NCBI GenBank assembly: GCA_024707265.1
Contig: JANQAB010000004.1
Location: 62,001-126,000 of the forward strand
DNA: 64,000 nt
Direction of reading: 5' to 3'
From: Sporocytophaga sp.
GTDB taxonomy: Bacteria; Bacteroidota; Bacteroidia; Cytophagales; Cytophagaceae
A program made the position numbers and the translations under genes. Positions 53,494 to 62,562 of this stretch are shown piece after piece. The notes beneath the pieces are model-generated. The model did no database searches. It saw nothing but the letters and a program-made list of their open reading frames with translations, and was not told the DNA's origin. How positions within the stretch are numbered: position 1 is the stretch's first letter; each line of letters opens with the position of its first letter.

Positions 53494-55518
53494 TTACTGT
53501 TGTATACAGATTTTATCTACATATACATTAGAAGTGGTCTTAATCACCAGAGTAAGAATTCCTTTTAGTGAAGTGGTGAAAGTATCCGAATGGAATACCT
53601 CTCTCTGACCGATGGAATTAGTTACAGTGACCTCTGTTAAACTTTCCGATGATTTTATAGTGATATAGCCATCGGATGAAGGGTTAGGATAAAGAACTAT
53701 TTTCTTCTCAGAAGCATGTGTAATGCTGGTTACAGGAGTACCTGAGCCCGTCAGGTTTATTGAAAATTCCGGTGTTAGGATCGTATTATTATGAATCGTT
53801 AGCTGTCCTGTGCGTTCTCCAACCTCGGAAGGAGTGAAGGTTACAGTAAATTTCACCGAATCGCCTAATGTAACATATGTACCAAGAAGGCTTAGATCTA
53901 CTTGATAATCTGAAAGAGCCGGTCCGGAGAGAGTAATAGCGGGGGCTTGGGTAAAATCCAGTTTCCAATCACCTGTGTTCTTAATGTAAAACTCTTTTGT
54001 CTCCGAACTTGCTCCAACCTCAGAAGTTCCTGCATAGATATTTGCTCCGGCATTGACAGATTCATTATGCCACAGCTTCAATTCCGGAGTTTGTTTGTAT
54101 TGAACCAGAAAAGAACTGCTGGAGGAATTTCGATAAAGAATATAAGTTTCATCACTAAAGTCGAAATCTATATCTCCTCTCAGCCATCCAGATAAACAAA
54201 TGGTTCCTGAAGAGCTTATGGTTACAGGTGTTGGAACAATCGGTCCTATCAGGTAATTGGCATCAATAAAATTTCCTTCTGCATTGAATTTGGCTATGAA
54301 GAAGTGATAGGTATTCGTGCCTGATCCATAATTTCTGGTCTCAGATGAAGGATCCAGGTCTGTACTTTTGTAAAAGTCTCCGATGACATTAATAAACCCA
54401 AGAACATCTAATAAAATATTATATCCACGGTCTGTTGAGGTGCCTCCTGTGCCTTTGGCAAATATCAGGTTAAGAGCAGGATCGTATTTTGCAAAGTAAA
54501 TATCCTGCATCCCCCGAGAAGCAAGTCTGGTAGCAACATCCGGATCAAAGTTAAAGTCAAGTGTTCCACTGAAAGAACCTGTAATATAAATATTGTCAGA
54601 AGCATCGAGAATCATGTCGTGAATATAACTGTAGTTGATATTCTGAATGATACCCACATTTATTAATTCACCTTCAGAAGTGTAGCGGGCTATGTATCCT
54701 GTCTGGTTATAAGTAGTTCTGATTTCCGTTCCTTCTCCCGGATCAAAATCCATGTTACCGCTGATCATAGTCCCTGACAGGATAATTTCACCTGAGGAGG
54801 TTACAGCGATATTACAATCAGAATCATTACCTCCTGTATCGTTTCTGTCACTTCCAATACCTTTGGCAAAAACAAGATTTCCTTCAGGAGTAAATTTAGC
54901 AAAAAATATATCATTCTCTCCATAAGCAGGAAGATGTAATACTTCTTCTCCGGGATCCATGTCATCTCCTTCCTTGTAGAAACCGGATATATAAACATTG
55001 TCTTCATTATCTATAAAAATATTTATTCCCCAGTCCCCAATTTTACGGGCATATACAAAGTTGCCCGAAGTGTCGTACTTGGCTAGAAAGCCTCCTCGGG
55101 ACAGAAGTAAGTTAGCGCCTTCAGGATCAAAATAGGTTTCATTAGAAAGATATCCTGTGACGTACAAAAAGCCTTTGTTATCTGTGATAATACTGTGAGG
55201 CATGGCATAGTATCCATTGAGGCGTTGTACAAATTTTACAGACCCATTAATATCGTACTTGGCAATATAGCCTTCATTGTTTTGAGATGAAGATACTATA
55301 TGAGGTGTTCCTCCCATATTGAAATCAATAGTGTTTGAAAAATTTCCTGCAGTATAGATGTTCTCTCTGAGATCTATGCAATGAGTATTAGTATTTATAT
55401 AGTCCTTAACACCACCACCGGGAGGGTTAAATATTTTAGCCCATTGAAGATCTTGCGCATTAGTTTTTGAGAGGAATACTGCCAGGAACAGCATTAGTAG
55501 AGCGTAGAGTTTTTTCAT
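53494..55518 (-). CDS. T9SS-secreted beta-propeller protein with ASH-like domain
   Basis: 674 residues. Signal peptide MKKLYALLMLFLAVFLSKTNAQ. Residues about 25-475 are SBBP-type propeller repeats with AKYD/AKF and NVYISG/GFLYVTGY elements and repeated D-P-E/G turns (DMDPGEEVLHL, DFDPGEGTEI). Residues about 490-590 resemble the ASPM/SPD-2/Hydin domain (FYIKNTGDWKLDFTQ, TFTPSEVGERTGQLTIHNN). The T9SS tail is LYPNPSSDGYITIKS to DKICIQQ. Surface or extracellular; function unknown. Same family as the plus-strand gene at 5852. Confidence 0.88.
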   Translation of the reverse strand: MKKLYALLMLFLAVFLSKTNAQDLQWAKIFNPPGGGVKDYINTNTHCIDLRENIYTAGNFSNTIDFNMGGTPHIVSSSQNNEGYIAKYDINGSVKFVQRLNGYYAMPHSIITDNKGFLYVTGYLSNETYFDPEGANLLLSRGGFLAKYDTSGNFVYARKIGDWGINIFIDNEDNVYISGFYKEGDDMDPGEEVLHLPAYGENDIFFAKFTPEGNLVFAKGIGSDRNDTGGNDSDCNIAVTSSGEIILSGTMISGNMDFDPGEGTEIRTTYNQTGYIARYTSEGELINVGIIQNINYSYIHDMILDASDNIYITGSFSGTLDFNFDPDVATRLASRGMQDIYFAKYDPALNLIFAKGTGGTSTDRGYNILLDVLGFINVIGDFYKSTDLDPSSETRNYGSGTNTYHFFIAKFNAEGNFIDANYLIGPIVPTPVTISSSGTICLSGWLRGDIDFDFSDETYILYRNSSSSSFLVQYKQTPELKLWHNESVNAGANIYAGTSEVGASSETKEFYIKNTGDWKLDFTQAPAITLSGPALSDYQVDLSLLGTYVTLGDSVKFTVTFTPSEVGERTGQLTIHNNTILTPEFSINLTGSGTPVTSITHASEKKIVLYPNPSSDGYITIKSSESLTEVTVTNSIGQREVFHSDTFTTSLKGILTLVIKTTSNVYVDKICIQQ

Positions 55519-55940
55519 AGTTTTGAATATTATAGTGAAAATGTAAACAATAGGGTTCCTTTCTTCTCATCAGTGATGGAAGTAATATTGATAGTCGTAC
55601 ATCTTGTTGATTCGTTTTACTTTATCTTAAGCGCGAAATGTATCTTATCTGATAAAAACTTCATCAGAGATAATGCACTTTCATAAGGTGAAAATAAAAT
55701 TACTTTTATGGCGACCATTCCTGATTGAGTTAAAAAGGTACTTAGAGAAAGGATACTTCAAATACATCTCTTGGGTTACTATCTGTTGTGATCGCATTAA
55801 GTTGTTCAGGGCTTATGTTTTTCATTCCCTGAACCACAATTGTAGTGGTATGTAATTGTAGCTCAGGGGTAATCAAAAGCATAAAACCTTTTCGCAGATG
55901 CAAATGTAGGAGATAGGAGATAAAGTTAATCTGACACTTG
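55519..55940. other. Intergenic region, nothing recognised
   Basis: 422 bp between the T9SS propeller gene (start at 55518) and the end of the Crp-type gene, both minus strand. A short plus-strand frame (55673-55855) has no recognisable features. The promoter of the T9SS gene presumably lies here. Confidence 0.45.
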
Positions 55941-56522
55941 TCAGTTTTGACGGGAGATTTTTTTACGGATACGGCTAAGGCTGTCCTGGTGAATACCTAG
56001 GAAGGATGCAATATATTTCTGAGGTATTTGCTGCACAACTGAAGGATGGCATTTTATCAGCTTAAGGTAGCGTTCTTCCGGGGTCAGACACATGCGGTCT
56101 ATTTCCCTGTCCTGTGTCCAGTTTAATAATATCTCAAGCAAAGTGTTTTCAACTTTGCCAGCACATTTTACCTCTTTCTGTATGTTGAGGACTTCTTCAC
56201 GATCCCAATACAATGCCCTGACTTCAGTAAGTGTTTCAAGGGCACAGGGGGATGGTTGACGGTTTACTATATAAAGCACAGACGACACAAATTCATTCCA
56301 GGAAACAAAGTCTATGGTAGAGTCTATATCGTTATGAAACCTGTACAAACGTACTATTCCTTCATTGAGAAAAAAGAGACGTTCTACCGGTTTGCCCTGG
56401 TGCATGATGATGGTGTTTTTGGGAATGATAATTTCTTTGGTGATTTTTTTCAGGTAATTAGCCTCTTCACTACTTAATAAGATCCCGTGCTCACGAAACC
56501 AATTACAAACTTTCTCAAACAT
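55941..56522 (-). CDS. Crp/Fnr-family transcriptional regulator
   Basis: 193 residues. A cyclic-nucleotide-binding fold (about 15-120: LKKITKEIIIPKNTIIMHQG, ERLFFLNEGIVRLYRFHND, RPSPCALETLTEVRAL-type region) followed by a helix-turn-helix (about 150-190: PSVVQQIPQKYIASFLGIHQ, DSLSRIRKKISRQ). Length and sequence fit the short Bacteroidota Crp/Fnr subgroup, whose ligand is unknown; Fnr cysteines are absent. The divergent small ORF and DHFR-like gene are possible targets. Confidence 0.87.
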   Translation of the reverse strand: MFEKVCNWFREHGILLSSEEANYLKKITKEIIIPKNTIIMHQGKPVERLFFLNEGIVRLYRFHNDIDSTIDFVSWNEFVSSVLYIVNRQPSPCALETLTEVRALYWDREEVLNIQKEVKCAGKVENTLLEILLNWTQDREIDRMCLTPEERYLKLIKCHPSVVQQIPQKYIASFLGIHQDSLSRIRKKISRQN

Positions 56523-56780
56523 AACTTCCTTTGTTTTTATTTAGCCCATTAATACATTCTTTACAAAAATAGTAATCATCTTGAAAATAATATGTATATG
56601 AACTGAACTCAACAGAAAAATGACAGATCTATACACACATGCCTGAGGGCTTATCAATATTAATCGTGTAAAAGTCTCTATGGGATAGCTTAATATCATT
56701 TAGATTTTGGTAATTTGAGTAAATATAAATGAAAAAATATATACACCTTTTGCTGAAATATACGTTTGCTCCAATCATAA

Positions 56781-56864
56781 ATGGCAAGACTGAAAAAGAA
56801 ATACAGACTTTTAATAATCGGAATAGTACTTGGAATTGCATATATGGACTTGAGGAAAGATTAG
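56781..56864 (+). CDS. Possible remnant of a small membrane protein
   Basis: A 27-residue frame MARLKKKYRLLIIGIVLGIA, then YMDLRKD and a stop. The first 20 residues resemble the N-terminus of a family of small Bacteroidota membrane proteins (KYR..IIGIVLGAIGGYLYY..GC). Only one helix remains, so this is a truncated copy or a chance match. Confidence 0.3.
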   Translation: MARLKKKYRLLIIGIVLGIAYMDLRKD

Positions 56865-56935
56865 TATTCGAGCACAAAGCAACTTTAGCTTCTGTAGATA
56901 TTTGTCAATCATAAACAAAATTAAAGTAGAACAAT

Positions 56936-57508
56936 ATGAGAAAGATAATTTCATTTATGCACATATCACTTGATGGTTTTGTAGCAGGCCCTAGGGGTGA
57001 AATGGATTGGATTAAAGTTAATGAGGAAATTTTTGATCATGTAGGAAAACGGATAAGCCAGGGTGATACTGCTCTATACGGAAGAGTGACTTATGAGATG
57101 ATGGAAAGTTACTGGCCAACAGCAGCAGACCAGCCAACAGCGACTAAGCACGATATTGAACATTCGAAATGGTATAAGAATGTTCGCAAAGTTATTTTAT
57201 CAAAAACAAGGAAAGAAGAGGGTTTAACTAATACAAAAATTATTAATGACAATCTTGCTGATAAAATAAATGAAATAAAACAAGAGAGTGGTAGTGACAT
57301 CTTACTTTTTGGCAGCCCGACAGCAACACATTCACTTATTCAACAAAACTTAATTGACGGATATTGGCTATTTGTGAATCCAATTATTCTTGGGCAAGGT
57401 ATTCCATTGTTTGTAGACATCAAAGAGAGGATAAAACTAAACTTGTTAACTACCCGTCAATTTGATTGTGGTGTAACAGAACTGAATTATATAGTGGGCA
57501 GACAATAA
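56936..57508 (+). CDS. Dihydrofolate reductase family (RibD C-terminal-like) protein
   Basis: 190 residues. MRKIISFMHISLDGFVAGPRGEMDW in two parts, YGRVTYEMMESYWPTAA and DILLFGSPTATHSLIQQNLI, IILGQGIPLF are the conserved blocks of this family (YwjB/RibD-C type). NADPH-dependent reductase fold; the true substrate is unknown. Cytosolic. Starts 29 bases after an A-rich leader and stands as a single gene. Confidence 0.86.
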   Translation: MRKIISFMHISLDGFVAGPRGEMDWIKVNEEIFDHVGKRISQGDTALYGRVTYEMMESYWPTAADQPTATKHDIEHSKWYKNVRKVILSKTRKEEGLTNTKIINDNLADKINEIKQESGSDILLFGSPTATHSLIQQNLIDGYWLFVNPIILGQGIPLFVDIKERIKLNLLTTRQFDCGVTELNYIVGRQ

Positions 57509-57567
57509 TGCCAGATCCCTTTCCTCACAAGAAAACATATAATAACTAAAACAACTAAGAACAGATA

Positions 57568-57958
57568 ATGTATCCGGAGGTAATTAATAAAGATCAAATA
57601 GGAAACTACCCCGCCATTGGTAAAGTCAGGCGGAGGATATGTCTGGGATGAAGTATTAGAATATCGAGTATGGTGTCATCCTGGAAATGGAGCGGAAGAT
57701 TTTGAAGACGGAGTTGATTACTATTATGTGTTTGCTACGTATGACGAAGCATTAGAATTTTCAAGCATGACAATCGGAGCGGAAGAACCATTAGCATTAA
57801 TCCTACAGAAAGAATATATTGACGAACCTGAGCCTGGAAAATACATTCATGTAAAAGAGGAAAGGATTACAGAATGGAGAGTTGAATTTCTTAAAACACC
57901 AAAAAGAACAGAAAATACAATACCAGATTTCTTTTCATTGAATACACCAAGCAATTGA
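57568..57958 (+). CDS. Conserved protein of unknown function (frameshift, early stop)
   Basis: The ATG at 57568 starts MYPEVINKDQIGNYP; the frame is lost at a C4 run (57609-57612). Removing one C leads to PLVKSGGGYVWDEVLEYRVW and the remaining sequence, giving 129 residues. The body (DYYYVFATYDEALEFSSM, EEPLALILQKEYIDEPEPG, TEWRVEFLKTPKR) matches a family widespread in Bacteroidota whose function is unknown. After the TGA at 57956 the frame continues LDILQDL, as in the usual C-terminus of relatives, so the last codons appear cut off by a nonsense change. Confidence 0.7.
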
Positions 57959-58127
57959 CTTGATATATTACAGGACTTGTAGGATGAAGGACCTGAATAT
58001 TTAATTCTTCTCACAAAGTAGTGATCTCCTGATTTGAAAACATTCATTTATTCCCTTATCTTTTAACATATTAGATATATAATCGTTTTCTTTGTTTAAA
58101 TTTGGCTATTGTTACTTAAGTCTTTAT

Positions 58128-59501
58128 ATGAAATTTAATACTCAATCAATTGATAATTACTTTTTTGTAGGAATTGCCGGTACCGGTATGAGTGCCATTG
58201 CTCAATACCTTAGAGGCGTGGGGAAAAAAGTAGGTGGTTCCGACAGGTTGTTTAACAAAGATAAAAAAATGCTGATCCAGGAGCAGTTTGAGGCTTTGGG
58301 GATTGATTGTTTTTATCAGGATGGCTCGGGCATAAATGAAAAAACTCAGGCAGTAATTGTCTCCACTGCTATCGAAGAAACCAACGTAGAATATCAAAAG
58401 GCCAAAGAAGCGGGTATCCCGATCATTAAACGTTCAGAATTACTTGCAGCTATTTCTTCTGAAAAGAAAACAATTGCTATTGGAGGGACTTCAGGAAAGT
58501 CTACCACTACGGCGATGATCTTTCATATACTTCAGGAAAATGCGAAATCACCTTCTCTTATTACGGGTGCAGGTCTTACCGTTTTACAGAAAATGAATCT
58601 TCCCGGAAATGCTTGGGTAGGTGGTAGTGAATGGCTGGTGATCGAGTCAGATGAATCTGATGGATCTATCGTTAACTATATCCCGGAAATCGGAATTGTG
58701 TTGAACATAGACAGGGACCATAAAGAGTTTGAAGAGCTGATAGAGTTGTTCCAGACTTTTAAAAGAAATACGAAAGGTAAGTTTATTGTCAATCATGATC
58801 TTGAGCTGACAAGAAATCTTTCGCAGGATACTAATAACGATTTCGGTACCCAGCCTGGTGCAGGATTCGTAGTGGAAAATTTCAAACAAACTGGTTTTGA
58901 AATTCAATTTACCCTTAACGGTGTACCTTTTAGAATTCCGGTAATAGGAAGGCATAACATGGAAAACGCTTCTGCTGCTGTAGCCGCTTCTTACATGGCA
59001 GGCGTATCTATAGAAGAGGCAGCAAAAGCCTTGGAATCATTTGTGGGGATTTTCCGGAGAACACAATTGGTAGGAGAGAAAAAAGGGGTTTATCTCATTG
59101 ATGATTTTGCTCATAATCCTGCCGAAGTGCAGGCTGCTATCCGCAGTTGTCAGCAGATAGGTAAAAGAGTATTTGCATGGTTTCAGCCTCATGGATACGG
59201 TCCTTTGAGATTCATGCACAAAGAACTTTCGGAAAGAGTCATTGAGACACTAAGACCGGAAGATTACTTTCTGATGTCAGACGTATATTATGCAGGGGGA
59301 ACAGTATCTAAGGATATATCTTCTGATGTGGTTATTAATGAGGTGATTAGGGCAGGTAAAAACGCTCTGCTGTTTGAAGATCGTAGTAAAATGCCAGACT
59401 ACCTGGCAAAAGAAGCAAGACAAGGAGACGTCATTTTAATGATGGGTGCAAGGGATCCTTCATTAGCAGAGTTTGCAGAAGCGACATTCAATCAGCTTTG
59501 A
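58128..59501 (+). CDS. Mur ligase family protein (MurC/Mpl-like)
   Basis: The start is placed at 58128 (MKFNTQSIDNYFFVGIAGTG); the frame from 58092 adds 12 residues. 457 residues. The N-terminal domain has GIAGTGMSAIAQYLRG and GGSDRL, the central domain has the P-loop GGTSGKSTTTAMI (about 110-122) and ESDESDGSI, and the C-terminal domain has IDDFAHNPAEVQAAIRS and WFQPHGYGPLRF. It joins an amino acid or peptide to a UDP-MurNAc-type acceptor. The GTSGKST loop instead of GTHGKTT and the isolated location suggest a MurC paralogue or Mpl-like recycling ligase. Confidence 0.82.
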   Translation: MKFNTQSIDNYFFVGIAGTGMSAIAQYLRGVGKKVGGSDRLFNKDKKMLIQEQFEALGIDCFYQDGSGINEKTQAVIVSTAIEETNVEYQKAKEAGIPIIKRSELLAAISSEKKTIAIGGTSGKSTTTAMIFHILQENAKSPSLITGAGLTVLQKMNLPGNAWVGGSEWLVIESDESDGSIVNYIPEIGIVLNIDRDHKEFEELIELFQTFKRNTKGKFIVNHDLELTRNLSQDTNNDFGTQPGAGFVVENFKQTGFEIQFTLNGVPFRIPVIGRHNMENASAAVAASYMAGVSIEEAAKALESFVGIFRRTQLVGEKKGVYLIDDFAHNPAEVQAAIRSCQQIGKRVFAWFQPHGYGPLRFMHKELSERVIETLRPEDYFLMSDVYYAGGTVSKDISSDVVINEVIRAGKNALLFEDRSKMPDYLAKEARQGDVILMMGARDPSLAEFAEATFNQL

Positions 59502-59917
59502 TTGAATAAAGTTGCGACGGATGAATTTTGATAGGCAAATTTGAATTGTGATTTTATAAAGTTAAAAGCCCTTGTATGTACGAGGGTTTTTATTTTTTAT
59601 ACAGTTGCCGCGTTCTAAAAGAGGTATTCATTTTTATGCTTAAATATTGAGTAATGTTTATAGTCCTTCCATAATGAAACAACCAGCAATAGCCGACTAC
59701 TTTGATTTCAGTTGTTGTTAAGAAATGAAGCCTGGATCTCCAAGTATGACTGTTGTTCCATTCAAATGATGATGAGCTTTACTTTATTTTGACTGGAGGA
59801 ACGAATCTGTTTATATATATGATTATTCAAGTCCTTGTAAGATCATCTAAATATTAAGTCCATAAGAAACTTGATTATAAAGCCGACAAAAGAGGAATTG
59901 TCATTAATTCTAAAATC
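59502..59917. other. Intergenic region with a terminator
   Basis: 416 bp. After the Mur ligase, cccttg-tatgta-cgaggg followed by a T-rich tract (59568-59600) is an intrinsic terminator. Beyond it only AT-rich sequence without genes was seen. Confidence 0.6.
59566..59600 (+). terminator. Rho-independent terminator (cccttg / cgaggg)
   Basis: A six-base stem, one G-U pair, with a six-base loop followed by ttttta and tttttta; about 65 bp after the Mur ligase stop. Confidence 0.75.
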
Positions 59918-60635
59918 ATGAGTGTATTCAGTTACCATTTAGTAAAAACATCTTATATCTCTGCTCTTAAAGCTTTTCTATTTCCCCCTACGCCCAAAAA
60001 TGTTCCAGGTCTGATTCACGCTGATTGCATGATCTCTATGACATTAGGATCTGCCATTTTTTTCTCCATCTCGCATGTTAATCAGGCAACTTGTTGTATT
60101 TGCTCAGTGGGAAAACGAAGCAGCTATTGACCAGTTTTTAGAGAATAATCCTTTAGGTAATATATTAGCAAAAGGATGGCACACTCGATTAACTTTTATA
60201 AGACAATGGGGGAATATAACCGGTTTTGAAATCCCTAAAGAGAACCTTCACATTGATACTTATGACGGTCCGGTCGTAGCGGTAACCCTTGCACGTATGA
60301 AATTATTTGAAATCCCGCGATTCATATACTGGGGAAGACCTGTCGAAAAATTAGTTCGTGACCATCCCGGAACAACTTTGTCTTTAGCATCAATTAGATT
60401 CCCTCGTACCGTTTCCACCTTTTCTGTTTGGAAATCACAAAAAGAAATGACGGATATGGTTTATGGTCGTAGTGCTGTATCTCATCCTAAAAGGCATTGG
60501 GATGCAATGAAAGAAAGAGAAAGGAAAGATTTCCATATTGAGTTTACAACATTAAGATTTAGCCCCATTTCAGAATTTGGTGAATGGAATGGGAGATCGA
60601 GTATTATACCTGAATTTAAAAAGGATATTGAATGA
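59918..60635 (+). CDS. CrtA-like (spheroidene monooxygenase family) protein, frameshifted
   Basis: The ATG at 59918 reads MSVFSYHLVKTSYISALKAF, then PGLIHADCMISMTLGSAIF and leaves the frame at a T7 run (60057-60063). Removing one T gives AIFSPSRMLIRQLVVFAQW and a 238-residue protein. The later sequence (NPLGNILAKGWHTRLTFIRQ, RPVEKLVRDHPGTTLSLASI, KSQKEMTDMVYG, DFHIEFTTLRFSP) is that of proteins annotated as spheroidene monooxygenase-like. Whether it oxidises carotenoids is not known; no carotenoid genes lie nearby. Confidence 0.75.
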
Positions 60636-60918
60636 GAGGTAGTATCCTCTATATATATTAAAGATCTGAACTAAGTAAAGGTACAACGGGTGCAATCCAT
60701 CCTTTATTTATTGAGCTTAATTCCATAAACGACAATGGATTGGTAGGATAAGATATTAACAAAAACAAGAGAGTTGCATCAAAAACTTTTAAGATTGTAA
60801 TCACATAGGCCGTGGCTATAATAAAAGCTATTTCATTTTTGCGAATTTTTTCATCCTTGTCATTAATCAGTAACTTAGGTTTTGTACTATCATTAACTTT
60901 ATAAATAAACGCAACACA

Positions 60919-61807
60919 ATGGGACTATTTTTAAAACTGTTTGGGAAAAAATCAAATAGCCAAAATGTACGGCAAAGGCCCAATCAACCAGATGTAATTG
61001 GGGTGGAGACTGCAGATGAAAAAAATGAATTGGGCAATTGAAAAGGCTAAATTGACCCTTCATTATTTTGAAAAGTCTTTGACAAATCCGAAACCAGGAC
61101 AGCAATATTTTTCAATTAAAGTGAAAATAATTGATGGGAAAACGGTGGAACATATTTGGCTTACACAACCAAGTTTTGATGAAGAAGGCAATTTGTTTGG
61201 TCTTGTTGGAAATGATCCGATCGATGTTACCAATGTAAAATTCAACCAGAAAATTGGGATTGACACGGAATTGGTTTCAGACTGGATGATTATTGAAAAT
61301 GGCAGATTAATAGGAGGCTATACAATCAGGGCTATCAGAGATACCTTAGCAGAAAAGGAGTTGAAAAATTTTGATAAAGGATTAGGAGGAATGATAGTAG
61401 ATGATGGGGAAGATTATTTCTTATCTTCTGATACTACTCCAGAGGGGGCGATATTGCTAATTGAAGAAGCATTTGATGAAGATAATATCGAAAAGGCAAT
61501 AGCCTGTAAAGATTTTCATGCAGAAGCAGAGTTAATGCTTTCTAAGTTGTGTAAAGGAGACCTGGGAAAAGAGATTGTAGCGCAAACTGCTGAAGTACTT
61601 AAACTTTCATTTATTAAATCTCTTCAGGATGGTGGAATGCCTAAATTTAAAGGAATTATCAGGGCCTTTCCAAAAAGAGAAAAGATAAGCGAGAATCATT
61701 TAATTGTTACAGAAGTCTGTTACTATCCCGATGGTGGAAAGTCTGTTCAGAGATTGAACACCTATAAGACACAATATGGCTGGAAGGTACTTAATCCGGA
61801 AGATTGA
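60919..61807 (+). CDS. DUF2314 protein (frameshifted near N-terminus)
   Basis: The ATG at 60919 reads MGLFLKLFGKKSNSQNVRQR, leaving the frame at an A7 run (61019-61025). Removing one A gives VETADEKMNWAIEKAKLTL and a 295-residue protein. The central part matches DUF2314: HYFEKSLTNPKPGQQYFSIK, VEHIWLTQPSFDEEGNLFGL, SDWMIIENGRLIGGYTIRAI. The C-terminal about 100 residues (DEDNIEKAIACKDFHAEAEL, VTEVCYYPDGGKSVQR) are a second domain of unknown type. Function unknown; cytosolic. The next gene starts within 25 bp. Confidence 0.75.
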
Positions 61808-61830
61808 AAAGTATTGCTCCATTCATATAC

Positions 61831-62391
61831 ATGAAAACATTGCTCAGTGATATAGAAAAAATAAGTTTGTCTATAAGTGGCGAAAAGCTTTTCGAAGAAT
61901 TAGACATGGCTTATAAATTAATTTCTGAAAGTTTAAAAAAAGATCATCATGAGTTACTCAAAGATGATTTCGAATTTTATAAGTCAAAAGGCAGGTATTG
62001 GGTATTTAATACCTTCGCAGGAGGGATTATTTTTTTAAGGGAGCCTGAGGTTATAGAAGAAATCAGGATACTGTTGAAAACAAAATCTAACGAAGTGATA
62101 GCATCCGTTGAATATGGTTCAGAGAATAGAAATCAAAGAAATGTAAAGTATAAACCCAATGCAGGTAAAATTGAAAGTACTGAATGGAATATGCTTGGTA
62201 TATTTCCTAATTTCAGCAAATATGAAAGATTGATACAAATTGCATTATTAATGCTAATAGGGCGGCATGTAAAAGATATATGTGAAGAATTGCATCGTGA
62301 GAGTTGGTTCATGAGGTACGAAAAGGGGTTTACTTTAAATTTATACCTTGATGGTAAACTGGAGAAAAATTTTGATGTAGAAGCAAAATGA
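61831..62391 (+). CDS. Cytosolic protein of unknown function
   Basis: The start is set at the ATG 61831 (MKTLLSDIEKISLSISGEKL); a TTG at 61804 overlapping the previous stop is also possible. About 186 residues, mixed helical and beta: FEELDMAYKLISESLKKDHH, FEFYKSKGRYWVFNTFAGGI, LLMLIGRHVKDICEELHRES. No motif is recognised. It is in an operon with the DUF2314 gene, which it follows directly, and is terminated by the bidirectional hairpin at 62521. Confidence 0.65.
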   Translation: MKTLLSDIEKISLSISGEKLFEELDMAYKLISESLKKDHHELLKDDFEFYKSKGRYWVFNTFAGGIIFLREPEVIEEIRILLKTKSNEVIASVEYGSENRNQRNVKYKPNAGKIESTEWNMLGIFPNFSKYERLIQIALLMLIGRHVKDICEELHRESWFMRYEKGFTLNLYLDGKLEKNFDVEAK

Positions 62392-62520
62392 CTTCTTCAA
62401 TCCTGCGACATATAACACCATAAGAGATTACACTTGAAGTATATAGTCCAATTTCCGAGGACGAGAAATTAAGAAGTAAAAAATGAATTAATAAAAATGG
62501 TTATATCCCTATGGGGTATA

Positions 62521-62555
62521 AAAAAAGAGGTTGATTTCTCAACCTCTTTTTTTAT
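62521..62555. terminator. Bidirectional terminator (gaggttga / tcaacctc)
   Basis: aaaaaagaggttga-tttc-tcaacctctttttttt: a stem of eight or more base pairs flanked by A and T tracts on both sides, between the convergent unknown gene (62391) and the LamG gene (62563). Confidence 0.9.
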
Positions 62556-62562
62556 AATAAAT

